A DNA stretch of 64,000 nucleotides from Paraspadella gotoi (taxonomy: Eukaryota; Chaetognatha), in NCBI GenBank assembly GCA_051294375.1, contig CM119267.1, positions 16,546,835 to 16,610,834 of the forward strand, in the 5' to 3' direction. Shown here piece by piece: positions 34,913 to 46,936 of this stretch. Both the position numbers and the translations under genes were made by a program. A model generated the notes under the pieces. That model did not search any database. It had not been told where the DNA came from and saw nothing but the letters and a program-made list of their open reading frames with translations. Position 1 is the first letter of the stretch. Every line of letters begins with the position of its first letter.

Positions 34913-37900
34913 GATAAATAAGAAAGAAAGAAAGAAGAAAGAAAGAAAGGACAAGAAAGAAAGAAAAGAAAAAAAGAAAGAAATAAAGGAGAGGAAAAAA
35001 AATGGGAGAGGGAAAAAGGAAAATGGATGGGGAAGAGAGGAACAAAAAAAGAGTGACTGAGGGGGGAAGGGGACGGGGGGGAATGAAAAGATGGACGAGG
35101 TGATAGTGAGAAGGACAGAAGGGAAAAAGGAGAGGCGGAAAGAAAGGGAAGGGGAGGGGGGAGGAGGGGCGGGGGAAAAGGGGAGCGGGGAAACAATTAG
35201 GAAAGGGAAGAAAAGGAGGGGAAAAGAAGGGGATAGAAGAAGGAGAGAAAGAGAAGAAAGGGAGAGGAAAGAGAGGGAAGAGAAGAGGAAGATAGAGGGG
35301 AAAGGAGAAGAGAGGCGGGATGAATAGGGAGGAGGGAGAGGCAAGAGAGAAGAAAATGAGAGAGGAAGAGGAAGGGAGGGAAGAGGAGTAGGGGAGGAGA
35401 AGGAGGGGGACCATAGGGAAGGGAGAGAGGAAGAGAAAGGAAGAAAAGAAGAAGGGAAGAGAGAAGGAAGGGGAAACGAAAGAGGAGGGAAGGGAGAAGA
35501 AGATAAGGAGGAGGAAGGAGGGGAGGAAAGGAAGGAAGGAGAAGGGGAAAAGGGAGTGGGAGAAAAGAGGGAGAGAAAAAAGAAGGAAAAGGAAGAGAGG
35601 AGGAGGGGAACGGAGGGGGGGAGGAAGAAGCGAAAGGAAAGAAGAGGGGGGAGAAGAGGAGGAGGGGGAGAGGAGAAGAGCAGGGGGAAAGGGGAGGAGG
35701 GAAGGAAGGAGAAGGAAGGAGAGGAGGAGAAGGGAGGTAGAAGGAGGAGGGGAGGGAGGAAGGGTAGAAGAAAGGAAGGAGAGAGGAGAGGGGGAAGGAA
35801 GAGAGGGAAAGAGAGAGGGGAAAGAGAGAGAGGAGGGAGGAGGAGGCAGAGGAGGGAAAGAGAAGAGAGAGGAGAGGAAGGAGAAGAGAGGGAGGGAGGA
35901 AGGGAGGGGAGAAAGGAGAGGAGGGGGAAGAAGGGAAGAGGAGGGGGGGGAAAGGAAGAAGGGAGAAAGGAAAGAAGAGGAAAAAAGAAGGAGAGGAAAA
36001 GAGGGAAGGAAGAGGGGGAAAAAGAAACGGAAGGAAGACGAGAAGGAGGAGGAAGAGAGGGGGAAGAAGAGGAAAGGAATGAAGGAGGGACAAAGAGAGA
36101 AAGAGGGAGAGAAAGAAGAAAGAGAAGAGGAGTAGGGGAAGGGAGAAAGGGGGAGAACGGGGGAGAGGGAGAGAAAAGGGATGGAGGAGAGGAGGGGGGA
36201 AGGGAAAGGGAAAGAGGAGAAAGGGAGAAGGAAAGAAGAGGGAGAGCAGGAAAAAGGAGAGGGAGAGGAAAGAGGAGAAGAGGAAACAGAAAGGAAAGGA
36301 GGGAAAGGAGGAAAGAAGAAGGGAGAGGGGGGAGGGATAGAGAAGCAAGGTATGGAAGTAGGAGAGAGGAAAAAGAGGAAAGAGAGGAGGAGAGTGAAGG
36401 GGAGAAGAAATAGAGAAAGGGAATGGAGAATAGAAGGGGAGAGGGGAAAGGAGGAGAGGAGAGAAGAGGGAGAGAGAAAGAGAAGAGGGAAGGAGGGGAA
36501 GGAATAGGGAAGAGAAGGAGAACGGGAGAAGGGAAAGGAGAAGAGAGAAGAAAGAGAAAGAGAAAGAGAGGAAGGGAGAGAAGGGGGGAGAAGAAGGAGA
36601 GGAGAGAGGAGGAAGACGAGACAGAAAGGAGAAAGAGAAGAGGGGAAGAGAGAAGGTGGAGGGAGAGGGGGAAGGAGGATGGGTAAGGAGAGAGGAGAGA
36701 GAAAAGGAAAGAGCAAAGGGAGAGAGAGAAGGAGAAGGAGAAGAGAAGGGAGTGGAGGGAGGGCGGGGAGAGGACAGGGCGAAGGGAGAGGGAGAAGGGG
36801 GAGATAGGAAGGAGAAGAAGAGAAGAAGGAGAGAAGAGGAGAAAAAGGAAGAAAGGGAAGAGGGGGGGAAGAGAAGGAGGAAAGATAAGAGGAGAGAGGA
36901 ACGAGGATAAAAGGATGGAAGATGGGAGAGAGAAAGCAAAAGATAGGAGAGGAGAGAGGGGGAGAAGAGAGGAAGCAGAGAGGGAGGGAGAGAAGGAGAA
37001 AGAGAGACAGAAAAAAGAGGAAGCGAGAAAGAGCAAAAGAGTGGGAGGATAAGCGAGGGGAGAAAGAGAGAAGAGAGTGAGAGAGAAGAGGAAAGGAGAG
37101 GGTGAGGAGAGGAAGAAAGAAAATAGAGGGAGAGGAGGAGAGAGGAGAAGAGAAGAAAAGAGGGAAAAAGAGGGGGAGAGAGGGAGGAAGAGAGGAAGGA
37201 AGGAGGAAGAGGAGGAAGGGGAAAAGAAGGAGAGAGATGAGAGAAAAGACAGGAGAAAGAGAGGAGAGAAAGAGAAGGAATAAGAAAAAAAAGAGAGAAG
37301 GGATAAGGAAGGAACGGAAAGCGGGAAGGAATAGAAAAGAATTGGGGAAAAAAGAAAAAAAAGAACAAAAAACTACGAAAAGACATAATAAAAAGAAAAT
37401 AAAAGAGAGGATGAAAGGAGAGAAGGGGAAAGGGGGAGGGGAGTGGGAGGGGAGAGGAAGGAGGATGAGGGTGGAGGGTGAAAAAAGAAAGGAAAGGAAG
37501 AGGAGGAGAGGAGAAAGGAATAAAGAGGGGAAAAGAGGTGAGCGAAAAAAGGAAAGGGGGGGGAGAAAAGACAAAAGAATAGAGGGGGAGAGGAAGGGCG
37601 AGGGCGTAGAGGAGGTGGGGGAGGAGGGACAAGGGAAAGAGGGGTGAGAGAGACTAAAGGAAAAAAAAAGAGGAGCGAGAGGAAAGGAGGAAAAAAGGGG
37701 AGAAATCAAGGATAAAAAAAAAGGGGAAGGGAGGGGAAGAGTGGAAGGAAGGAGAAGACGAAGAACAAGTGAAAATAAGGGAGGAGCAGGGAGGGAACAA
37801 AAAAAAAAGAATTGGAAATCAAAAAATGACAGCAAAAGAATAATCCAAGGATGGGAAAGAGGAGACGGAGGGGATGGAGGAAGCGAGAGGAAGATAAAAG

Positions 37901-39970
37901 AAGAAAAGAAAAAGGGAAAAATGGAGTAAAGAAGAAGATGAGAGAAGAGGAGAGGGGCAAGGAAGAGGGGCAGGAAGAGGGAAAAAGGGAGGGGGTAAAA
38001 CGGGGCAAAGGGAGGTGCGGTGAGGAAAAGAGGGGAGGACGAAAGCGAAGAGGGGGAAGGAAGGGGGGGGGGAGGGAAGGAGGAATGAGAGGGAAGAGGG
38101 AGGGAAAAAGATGAGAGTGGAGAGAGAGGAGAGCGGGAAAAGGAGGGGGAGGAAAAAAAAAAAGGAAAGAGAAGGCGAAAGGGGAGGGGGGCAAAAAGAG
38201 GGGGAGAAAAAAAAAAGAAGAAGGAAGGGGAAAGGGGAAAGTAAAGGAAGAGTAAAGGGATCAGGGAGGAAAGAGGGAGAGAGGGAAAAGAAAAGAGTGA
38301 AAATAAGGCGAGGGGAGGAAAACGGAGGAGAAAACGATCGAAAGACAGAGGAGAAGGGAAAGAAAAAGAAAAGAGGGGGGGGATAAGAAAAAAAAAAAAA
38401 GAACAAGGAGAAAGAAGGAAAAAAAACAGAAAATATGGGGGAAAAGAAGGAAAAAAAGAGTGACAGCGGGGCGAGGAAAAGGAAGGCGAACTAAACTAAA
38501 AAATTACGGGGAAAAAGAGGGGCGCATAAGACGGGAAAAAAGAACGAAGACAAAAGAAAAGGGAGAAAAGGAATCTGAATTGGACAGGGGAAAATACAGG
38601 AAAAAAGAAAAAGGACAGACACAAAAACTGAAAAAATAGGAAAAGGTAAAAAGAGTAAGATAGAGGGAAAAAGAAATGAAGAAACAAAATGGGGAAAGAC
38701 AAGGAGATGAAGAAGAAGATAGAAAGAGGAAGGAAAGGAGGAAAAGACGGGGGAAGAAGGGATTACAAGGGGAAGGAAAAGAATGGAATAGAAACGGGGG
38801 GGGTAAAGAACATTGACGGGATGAGAAAAAGGAGGGAAGAAGGGGATAGAAAAAAGAAGATAAACGAAGAAAACGGAGAGGAGTGAAAAAACCGGAAGAG
38901 AATCATACGAGAGAAACCCAAGGAGACGACAGGCGAAGGAAGATGGAAAGGAGTCAGGTAAAAAGAAAGAGGTAGGAGGGGGAGGAGTAGGGAAAGGAAT
39001 AATGGGGGAAATAAAAAGTATGCGAAACGGAGGGAAATGAAAAAGGAAGATGAGAGAGAAAAGCAGGATGGAGAGGAACGGAGATCGGATCAAAATGTAG
39101 AAAGAAAAAAGGAAAGAGGGAGGGGAACGAAAAGGAAAGAGGAGAGGGGATGGGGAAAAAGGGAAAGAGAAAAACGGGGGATTAAAAAGAATGAGAGGCG
39201 GAAGGAAAAAGAGGAAAATAAAAAAAAGAGAGGGAGAGAGGCAAAGAACGAGGGAACGACTACGAGCGATAAGAGGGGGAGGAAAGGAAAGAGGAAAAGA
39301 GGAATAACAAGGAAGAGGGAAACAGAAAAAAACAAAAAACTAAAAAATGAGAAGGAAGCAGAAGTAACGGAGGAAAAAAAAGAACAAGAGATAAGGAAAA
39401 AACGGGAAAGACAAAAGGGAGACGGGACTGGGAAAGAGGGAGGGGGAATGCAAAAAAAAGTGGAAAAAAAAAAAAGGATGGAGGGAAAGAGGAAAAAAAA
39501 ATGCGAGGGAGAAAAAAAAATATAGGAGAAAGAAAAAGGAGGGGTACAAGAAGGATGTGAACAGGAGGATAAAACAAAATAAGAGGGGGGGAGGGGAAGG
39601 GAGCGAGAAGGGATGGGGCGGAAGGGGAGGAAGGAGGTGCGAAGGAGAAAGGGGAGAGAGGAGAGAGAGGGATGAATGAAGGAAGAGGGGGGGGAAGGAG
39701 AGAAGGTAGGGAAGAAGGGAAGAGAGGGGATAGGAATCGAGGGGGTGGGAAACAAAAAAGAAGAGGAAGAAAGAAAGAAAGAAAGAAAGAAAAGAAAAAA
39801 GAGAAACGGAAAAGGGTGGGAGGCGGGGGTGGCCAGATAGGATTGAGGTGGGGATTATAAAAGAAAAGAAAGAGACAGAAAAAATAGAAGAGATGAGATA
39901 GAGTGGTGGGATGAGGAGAAGGTGGGGCGGGTGGGATGAAGGGGGCGGAAAATGGCGTGAAGGGAGACGG
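34913..39970 (+). repeat. About 5 kb polypurine (A/G) tract
   Basis: The plus strand is almost only A and G for some 5 kb, with isolated C or T. There is no fixed repeat unit: GGAAGG, GAGAGG and AAAGAAAG words are shuffled. The minus strand is therefore near-continuous pyrimidine and stays open for over 1000 codons of Ser/Leu/Phe/Pro, which is not a gene. It ends where inverted repeat 2 starts. Composition drifts from G-rich (35-38.3 kb) to A-rich (38.4-40 kb). Confidence 0.97.
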
Positions 39971-40803
39971 ATGGGGGATAAGAAAGAAAGTAGAAAAAAA
40001 AGAAAGAAATAAAGGAAAGAAAGAAAGAAAGAAAAGAAAGAAGAAAGAAGAAGCAAAGAAAGAAGCGAAAAAAACAACATATCGGCTTCTGTTATTCTTC
40101 AGCTAATTCAACGGAAAAATCAAAGTCAGTCAAGGATGAAAAAAATTGTTATGAAAGAGAGAGAGAGAGATCTGAGATGGAGAGAGAGAGAGATGAGAGA
40201 GAGTCGCCGCCCGGACGTAATTTGTCTTTATTTTTCCCCTCCCCTATTGTCCGCGCAAAGATTTCGTCTGGCAATTGAATGCGGTTATGCTCCGTTACAA
40301 TTACGGCAAACGGAGGCCCGTCCCGGCGGCGGTTAACGTTTGCGCGTGGCGGGCGTTGGCCGGCGGCGCGGCCGGCGCGCGTGCGGCGGGGAAAGGGCGT
40401 CTTGTCGCATCGCTATTCATGAAGTTTAACCCGAAGAAAAGAAAAAAAGAAAAAGAAAAGAAAAATTGTAGGCCTTTCTTCCGCTTTAGTTTTTTCTTTT
40501 CTTTTCTTCGTCAAAAAATTGAAAAAAAATCCCGAATCGGTTGACGAATTCGCCAATTCAGCCAATCAACTCTCTTTCTTTTTATCGCCGCCGATCTGGC
40601 GTGAATGGCGCGGGGCGAAAAATTCCCGACGAAAAAGTGGAGCATTGAATGCTGTGGCGTGCAGTAGGGATCGACAAGTGATGGCGCAAGTGACGTGGTG
40701 AGACATCGAATGGAATGCATGGCGCGCTGACGTGAGCCATCGAGAATTGATGCGGTAGCAGCGTGATCATCGACAAAGTTATGACGCAATTGCGTGATGA
40801 GGT

Positions 40804-40930
40804 CTTCTTCGTGAGGCTACCGTGAGGCTCTTCGTGAAGGCTCTTGTGAGGCTCTTCGTGAGGCTCTTCGTGAGGCATCTTCGTGAGGCTCTTCGTGAGG
40901 CTCTTCGTGAGGCTCTTCCAGTGAATGAGG
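40804..40930 (+). repeat. 12-bp minisatellite GTGAGGCTCTTC
   Basis: About nine imperfect units. The inverted arm has a longer, cleaner version at 48476-48626. Twelve is a multiple of three, so frames stay open and give repeats such as REAL; this is not evidence of coding. Confidence 0.93.
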
Positions 40931-41058
40931 CTTTCTTCGTGATGCCGGTGTTACGCGCAGTTGTGAACCTCGTTGATGTGGAATCGGGTCGATGGTCCCG
41001 TAAAAAAAAATGTCTCACATCCGTTCCACATTCTTTCACCTTCATTCCATCTCATATT

Positions 41059-41111
<53 letters not shown>

Positions 41112-42200
41112 ACTCTCTCCTCTCTCTCTTCGCTCTCTCTCTCTCTCCTCTCTCTCTGACATCCCTTCTCGATTGTTCGCACGACGAGAAAAAGGAATAT
41201 TCCAGGTAAAAAAAAAAAAAAACCACAACTTGTTTCCAACTTTGAAAATCGGCGTCGCGGAAAAACAGAACGAAAGACAAAGGCGAAGGATCTTGTCTCG
41301 AATTAATAATAAAAATAATAGAAAACGAGAAAAAAGGAGGAAGAAAAGTTACAGAATTTAGTTACTACAAATGTTTTAATTTGAAAAAAAAAACTAGAGG
41401 AAGCAGACAAAGCAAGAGAAAAAGAAAAAATGCGAAAACTGCTAGTGATCGCATCTACTCGAATAAAACGTGTCAACGATCCTAAGAATAACATAACTTC
41501 TGACTATAATAAAGTAAATATTGAAAAACTTTTAGTCAAACCGAGAGGTAAGAAATGTTGAAGTGATGAAAAAAAAAAATTAAAGATGAGAAAATAAATC
41601 GAAAGAAAATTTTTGGGAAAAAATATGGGAAAAAACTTGAAAGGAAAAATAACCGAAACAAAATAAAACGACCGAAAAATGCGAAAAAGAAAGAGAAAAT
41701 AAAAAAAGCGGAAAAGGAAAATGCAGAGAAAAAAAAATGTGAAAGCGGAAAGAAAGAAAGACTCTAAGAAAAAGAAAGAAAGAAAAAAAGAAAAACAGGA
41801 GGCGGAATCCAATTCCTCGACTGACAAAATCGCGGATCCCAAACAGAATAAACGCCGAAGGAAAACTTCTTGAGAGGCGCGCAGGTCAAACGACGTCAAT
41901 TTTGGCGGCGAAGCGGAGGAAAGCGGCGGCTGCTGCTGCGGAGGCGGGGGATGCAGCGGAGACGGGAGGCGCTGAGGCAGCGTTAAGGGAGAGGGTTACT
42001 GACATTCGTGTCCGAAGAGCATAATATTTATGTTTCGTGCGGGTGCGTTTTATATTGGCAAAAAAAAAACATACAATTGGTTTTGGTCAATTATTAAATT
42101 TTAGTGAATTAAATGCTTCGGTCAATTTTGGTTAATTAATTTAAACTTTGCTGAATTATGAAGATCTCGTCAATTCGTCATTCCCTTATTCTCTCACAGC

Positions 42201-42573
42201 TTGAGACTTGTTTCAGCAATTGACGAGTGGGAACTAAAAATAAGATCCAAGATCTTACAACAAAATAAAAATTCAAATAATCTCAATCTTACAAAAGAAA
42301 TATGCGTTAGGATGTTATCAGTAACCCCCCCCCCCACAAAACAACCAACCGATAGAGACACCGCGACGACTTGCGAAGACAGGAATATCCCGGCGAATCC
42401 CCTTCGGGTTCTCGTCGACATCCCTCACCTCCACCGACATTTCGTGACGGAGAAACGACCTCAATTTACTATTCCGATGGATCAAAAACAGAAGAGCAAC
42501 GGAACTGAGCGTTGCGATCTTAAAGGGGGGAGTATAAATATGGCGAGGGAGGTGAAAGAACTGCTGAGGGAGG

Positions 42574-42615
<42 letters not shown>

Positions 42616-42815
42616 AAGAGAAGAGAGAGAAGAGAGAGAGAGAGAGAGCAAGATGGTGGTTGTTATTATACATATTCCACAACGCCAGGTTTTTCGGAAT
42701 CAGTCATTTTCCCGGCGCAGTTTCTAAGCCAGAGTTTATCTCCAGAAAAAAAAGCCTCCATAACAATAACAAGATACAACTACCAATTTCAACATTAAGC
42801 AAGATATTTATATAG
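42201..42815 (+). CDS. Candidate ORF in inverted repeat 2, unknown
   Basis: Open frame of about 200 codons. The first 120 have normal composition (IDEWELKIRSKILQQNKN, LRVLVDIPHLHRHFVTEK, RPQFTIPMDQKQKSNGTER); it then runs through a (GA)n repeat as Arg/Glu. It lacks an ATG start and could begin at the acceptor ACTTGTTTCAG near 42217. The other arm has the same text with frameshifts and a gap. No family is recognised. Confidence 0.25.
42533..42540 (+). promoter_or_regulatory. TATA-box-like TATAAATA
   Basis: GGGGGGAGTATAAATATGG: a good TATA word in a GC-rich setting. It overlaps the candidate ORF above, so one of the two calls may be wrong. Confidence 0.2.
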
Positions 42816-42939
42816 TCAAGGCTAGAAAAAAAACCCGATTCACTCAATGATATAAAAATTTGGTAAGTTCTCATCAGCGTATTTTTTAGATTAGTTAGAT
42901 TTCCGCCACCAATTCTTACCGGATAACTTTGTACAACAG

Positions 42940-42947
42940 TGACGTCA
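42940..42947. promoter_or_regulatory. Full CRE palindrome TGACGTCA
   Basis: Perfect CREB/ATF site, repeated in the other arm at 46619-46626. Adjacent sequence is CAACAACAAAAA. Confidence 0.35.
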
Positions 42948-43453
42948 GAAAAAAAAACAACAACAAAAATAAATTACAAAAAACAACACCGCTGGTGGCG
43001 GGGCCCTGTTCTTCACCGGCTATGATGACGACGACGCTCGACAAACAAAGATGACGACCGACGACACGACGACGACGACGCGCCGGACGACGGACGCGCG
43101 ACGACCGAAGCCGCACGAAGCCGACTTCTCCGTTGATTGTCTCTCAAAACAAAAAACTACGAGCGTCAAATCTTGAGTGTTTGTTTCCAATCATAACCAA
43201 AAACTCGCAGCAGCTCCGATGTAAACACTAAGAGAGAGTAAGAGGATTGGAAAGTTCTTTTTGGTCGCGGTTTGAAATGCGACGAGAGGTGAGTTGGCGA
43301 TGAAGTTCTTTGGGATGGTAAGTTAATAATAGTTAATAGGTAAGTTTGCTTTAATTTTGTGGTGCGGAGCGGTAGCGACAACCTCAAAACCGGCTTAAGT
43401 TTATCATGAAAGGAAGCACATGGTTATTTTAGTATAAACACAGATTGTGTGAC

Positions 43454-43666
43454 ATGTTTTCGAGAAGAACCTTAAAATTTACGCAAAATTTTACTCCGGC
43501 TCCAAAAGTAACGCATGGTAAATTGAATATTACAGCTGTGTTTCTTACTCTATCTCAATCTGATCTCCACGCAGCTCATCAACGGGATCATTCGACTGTT
43601 TACTTTCTCGCCACCAATAACAAAAAGATAAGGGATAAACACGAAATCTTTTTGAGATTATCCTAA
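43454..43666 (+). CDS. Short ORF, 70 codons, unknown
   Basis: Starts at ATG 43454 and ends at TAA. It reads MFSRRTLKFTQNFTPAPKVT, then HGKLNITAVFLTLSQSDLHA and on to HEIFLRLS. Composition is protein-like. The matching stretch in the right arm (about 45930-46120) is frameshifted by single-base indels, so the two arms cannot both be accurate if it is coding. Family not recognised. Confidence 0.25.
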   Translation: MFSRRTLKFTQNFTPAPKVTHGKLNITAVFLTLSQSDLHAAHQRDHSTVYFLATNNKKIRDKHEIFLRLS

Positions 43667-43687
43667 TCAGAATCTAGATCTCGTGTT

Positions 43688-43691
<4 letters not shown>

Positions 43692-43746
<55 letters not shown>

Positions 43747-43770
43747 TCTCTCTCTCTCTCTATCTCTCTT
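43692..43770. repeat. (CT)n microsatellite, left arm
   Basis: Partner of the longer GA run at 45783-45898 in the right arm. Confidence 0.95.
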
Positions 43771-44762
43771 CTCGTTTTCATCCCCACTCTCGTTGCTCCC
43801 TGTGGCCCGGTTTATCGAAATAGTCAATCACTAACATTTTGCACTCTTTCTCCTTTCTCGTTTCCTGTTCTCTCTCACTATCTTTTTCCTATCTATGTCC
43901 GCAATGTCCTTAATTGTTTGAATTTTATTTTTAGTGCCATTAGTGCAATTTTTCTTGCTCAATACTCATCTCGTTTAATCGTTTAATCTTTCTTATTGTC
44001 TTAATTGTCAAATGTCTTTATTTTCAGAAAAAAAAAAAAAAAAAAAAATTCTATCTCTTCTTTTCCCCCTTTCTCTCTCTCTTTCTCTTCCCTCCCACCT
44101 CTCCTCCTCTCTCACTCCTTTCTCTTCTCTCTCCCGGGTTGTGACGACGAGGGAAATTTCGTTACGTCTAAAAACAAATTAAAAGGGAATAAAAAATGTT
44201 GGAAGGGTGCAAACTGCGGGGGTGAGAAGGATTCATTTTGCGGGGGAAAGAAAAGACTTAAGATAAGGATATGATAAAGGGTAGAGGAGAAAGGGAAGCA
44301 GATTGTGTCAGGTGAACGAGAGAGAAGAGAGAGAACAAAAATGAGATTTACTTAGATTGATTTAACTAAACTAAGACAAACCTTAGATTATAGAATGTTG
44401 AAGAAAATGGACCATAATGAAAAAATAAGGGCAAAAAATATATTAAATAAAGATCAAAGACGAGTAATGAGGAAAAAATAATATTACAAAAGGACGAAAA
44501 TAAAAAAATCATTTAATGTCATTGTAAAAGAAGCCAAACACAGGAGAGGCCAAGGAAATCTAGAAGAGTGTTCTCCAAAGATGCCGGTGGGGAATTCCGG
44601 TTCGGAGAGGGGGAAGAATTTGGCGCGGCCTGCGGGGAAGCGGAGGAAGGGGCCAACAGGCGGTGGGGACGCCCCGACTCGACTCGGGCCGTAAATTTTG
44701 ATGCTTACAATCGAGAAATGGCGATAAATTTGCTTCTTTGTTCTCGATGGATATCGACGCGC

Positions 44763-44773
44763 TCGGGTTTCCG
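44763..44773. other. Centre of inverted repeat 2 (11-nt spacer)
   Basis: Only TCGGGTTTCCG separates the two 4.8-kb arms. A dyad this tight is typical of true palindromes and also of fold-back (template-complement) read artefacts. Confidence 0.9.
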
Positions 44774-45779
44774 GCGCGTCTGATATCAGTCGAGAAACAA
44801 AAGAGAAATTTATCGCCCATTTCCTCGATTGTAGCCTCAAATTTACGCCCGAGTCGAGTCGGGGCGTCCCCTACCGCCCTGTTGGCCCCTTCCTCCGCTT
44901 CCCCGCAGGCCCGCGCCAAATTCTTCCCCCCTCTCGAACCGGAATCCCCACCGGCACTTTGGAGAATACACTGCTTGCTAGGTATTTCCTGGGCCTCTCT
45001 TTGTTATTTGGAACTTTTTTCTTACAAGACATTAAATGATTTCTTTATTTTCGTCCTTTTTGTAATATTATTCTTTTCCCATTACTCGTCTTTTGATCTT
45101 ATATTAATTATGATTTTTTTGCCATTATTTTTCATTAGATATATACTTGTTCCATTTTCTTTCAACACTTATAATCTAAGTTAGTCTTAGTTAAGTAAAG
45201 TCAATTTAAGTAAAATCCATTTTTGTTCTCTCTCTCTCTTCCCGTTCACCCACAATCTGCCTTACCCTTTCCCTTACCCTTTATCAATTCCTTTATCTTA
45301 GTCTTTTCTTTCTCCCCCCAAAATGAATCCTTCTCACCCCCGCAGTTTGCAACGCCTTCCAACATTTTTATTCCCTTTTTCTTTGTTTTTAGACGTAACG
45401 AAATTTCTCGGTCGTCACAACCCGGGAGAGAGAGAGAAAGAGAGAGTGAGAGAGAGTGAGAGGGGGACGGGAAGAGAAAGAGAGAGAGAAAGGGGGAAAA
45501 GAGAGATAGAAATTTTTTTTTTTTTTTTCTGAAATAAAAAAGACAATTTGACAATTAAGACAATAAGAAGATTAAACGATTAAACGATGAGTATTGAGCA
45601 AGAAAAATTGCACTAATGGCACTAAAAATAAAATTCAAACAATTAAGGATCATTGCGGACAAGATAGAAAAAGATAGTGAGAGAGACAGGAAACGAGAAA
45701 GAGAGAAAGAGTGGCAAAATGTTAGTGATTGAACTTTCGATAAACCGGGCCACAGAGGGAGCAAGAGAGTGGGGGAAAT

Positions 45780-45900
<121 letters not shown>

Positions 45901-46351
45901 AAACGAGATTCTAGATCTGATTAGGATAACTCAAGAAAGATTTCTGTTTATCCCTTATCTTTTGTTATTGGTGGCGAGAAGTAAACAGTCGAATGATCCC
46001 GTTGATGAGCTGCGTGGGATCAGATTGAGATAGAGTAAGAAAACACACTGTAAATTATCAATTTACCATGCGTTACTTTGGAGCCGGAGTAAAATTTTGC
46101 GTAAATTTTAGGTTCTTCCGAAAAACATGTCACACAATCTGTGTTAATCTAAAATAAACCTGTGCTTCCTTTCATGATAAACTTAGCCGGTTTTGAGGTT
46201 GTCGCTACCGTCTCCCACAACAAATTAAAGCAACTTACCTATTAACTATTATTAACTTACCATCCAGCAAAGACTCATCGCCAACTCACCCTCTCTCGCA
46301 TTTCAACCCCGACCAAAGAAGAACTTTCCATCCTCTTACCTCTCATTCTGT

Positions 46352-46627
46352 TTACATCGCGAAGCTGCGGAGTTTTTGAGTTATGATTGGAACAAACACA
46401 AGATTTGACGCTCGTAGTTTTTGTTTTGAGAGACAATCAACGGAGAAGTCGGCTTCGTCGGCTTCGTCGTCGTCGTCGGCGTCGTCGTCGGCGTCGTCGT
46501 CGTCGTCGTCGTCGTCGTCATCTTTGTTGTCGACGTCGTCGTCATCATAGCCGGTGAAGACAGGCCCCGCCACCAGCGGTGTTGTTTTTGTAATTATTTT
46601 TGTTGTTGTTTTTTTTTCTGACGTCAC
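46352..46627 (-). CDS. Candidate ORF with poly-Asp tract, unknown
   Basis: A minus frame of about 91 codons reads TTPLVAGPVFTGYDDDD, an Asp-rich stretch broken by Ala and Glu, then ADFSVDCLSKQKLRASNLVF. It opens with GTG, not ATG, just after TTTACAACAG, so it would be an exon rather than a full gene. In the left arm the same stretch (42940-43170) carries extra single bases that break the triplets. No domain is recognised. Confidence 0.25.
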   Translation of the reverse strand: MTSEKKTTTKIITKTTPLVAGPVFTGYDDDDVDNKDDDDDDDDDDADDDADDDDEADEADFSVDCLSKQKLRASNLVFVPIITQKLRSFAM

Positions 46628-46901
46628 TGTTGTAAAAGTTATCCGCGTAAGAATTGGTGGCGGAAATCTAATCTACTAAAAAATACCTGATAAACTTACC
46701 AATTTTTATATCATTGAGTGAATCGGGTTTTTTTTCTACTTGACATATAAATATCTTGCTTAATGTTGAAATTTGTAGTTGTATTGTATTGTATGGTAGG
46801 CTTTTTTTCTTCTGGGAGATAAACTCTGCTTAGAAACTGCGCCGGAAAATGACGATTCCGAAAACCTGGCGTTGTGGAATGATAATAACAACCACCATCT
46901 T

Positions 46902-46936
<35 letters not shown>

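Larger units (their letters stand above)
39975..44762 (+). repeat. Inverted repeat 2, left arm (about 4.8 kb)
   Basis: Reverse complement of 44774-49530. Outer landmarks: AATCAAAGTCAGTCAAGGATG (first 20 bases near 40117) pairs with the sequence near 49280. Inner landmark: GACGCGC (44756-44762) faces GCGCGTC (44774-44780). Arms differ by frequent single-base indels, by repeat copy number and by two gaps in the right arm. Confidence 0.96.

Noticed and set aside
34686-37835. Minus-strand open frame of over 1000 codons, and several hundred-codon companions in other frames
   Set aside because: The translation is nearly all Ser, Leu, Phe and Pro from a pyrimidine-only strand, is open in several frames at once, and crosses a gap. 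It is a composition artefact.
40822-41045. Repetitive peptides such as REAL and EEPH as a repeat protein
   Set aside because: All frames of the 12-bp minisatellite are open on both strands, so no frame is favoured.
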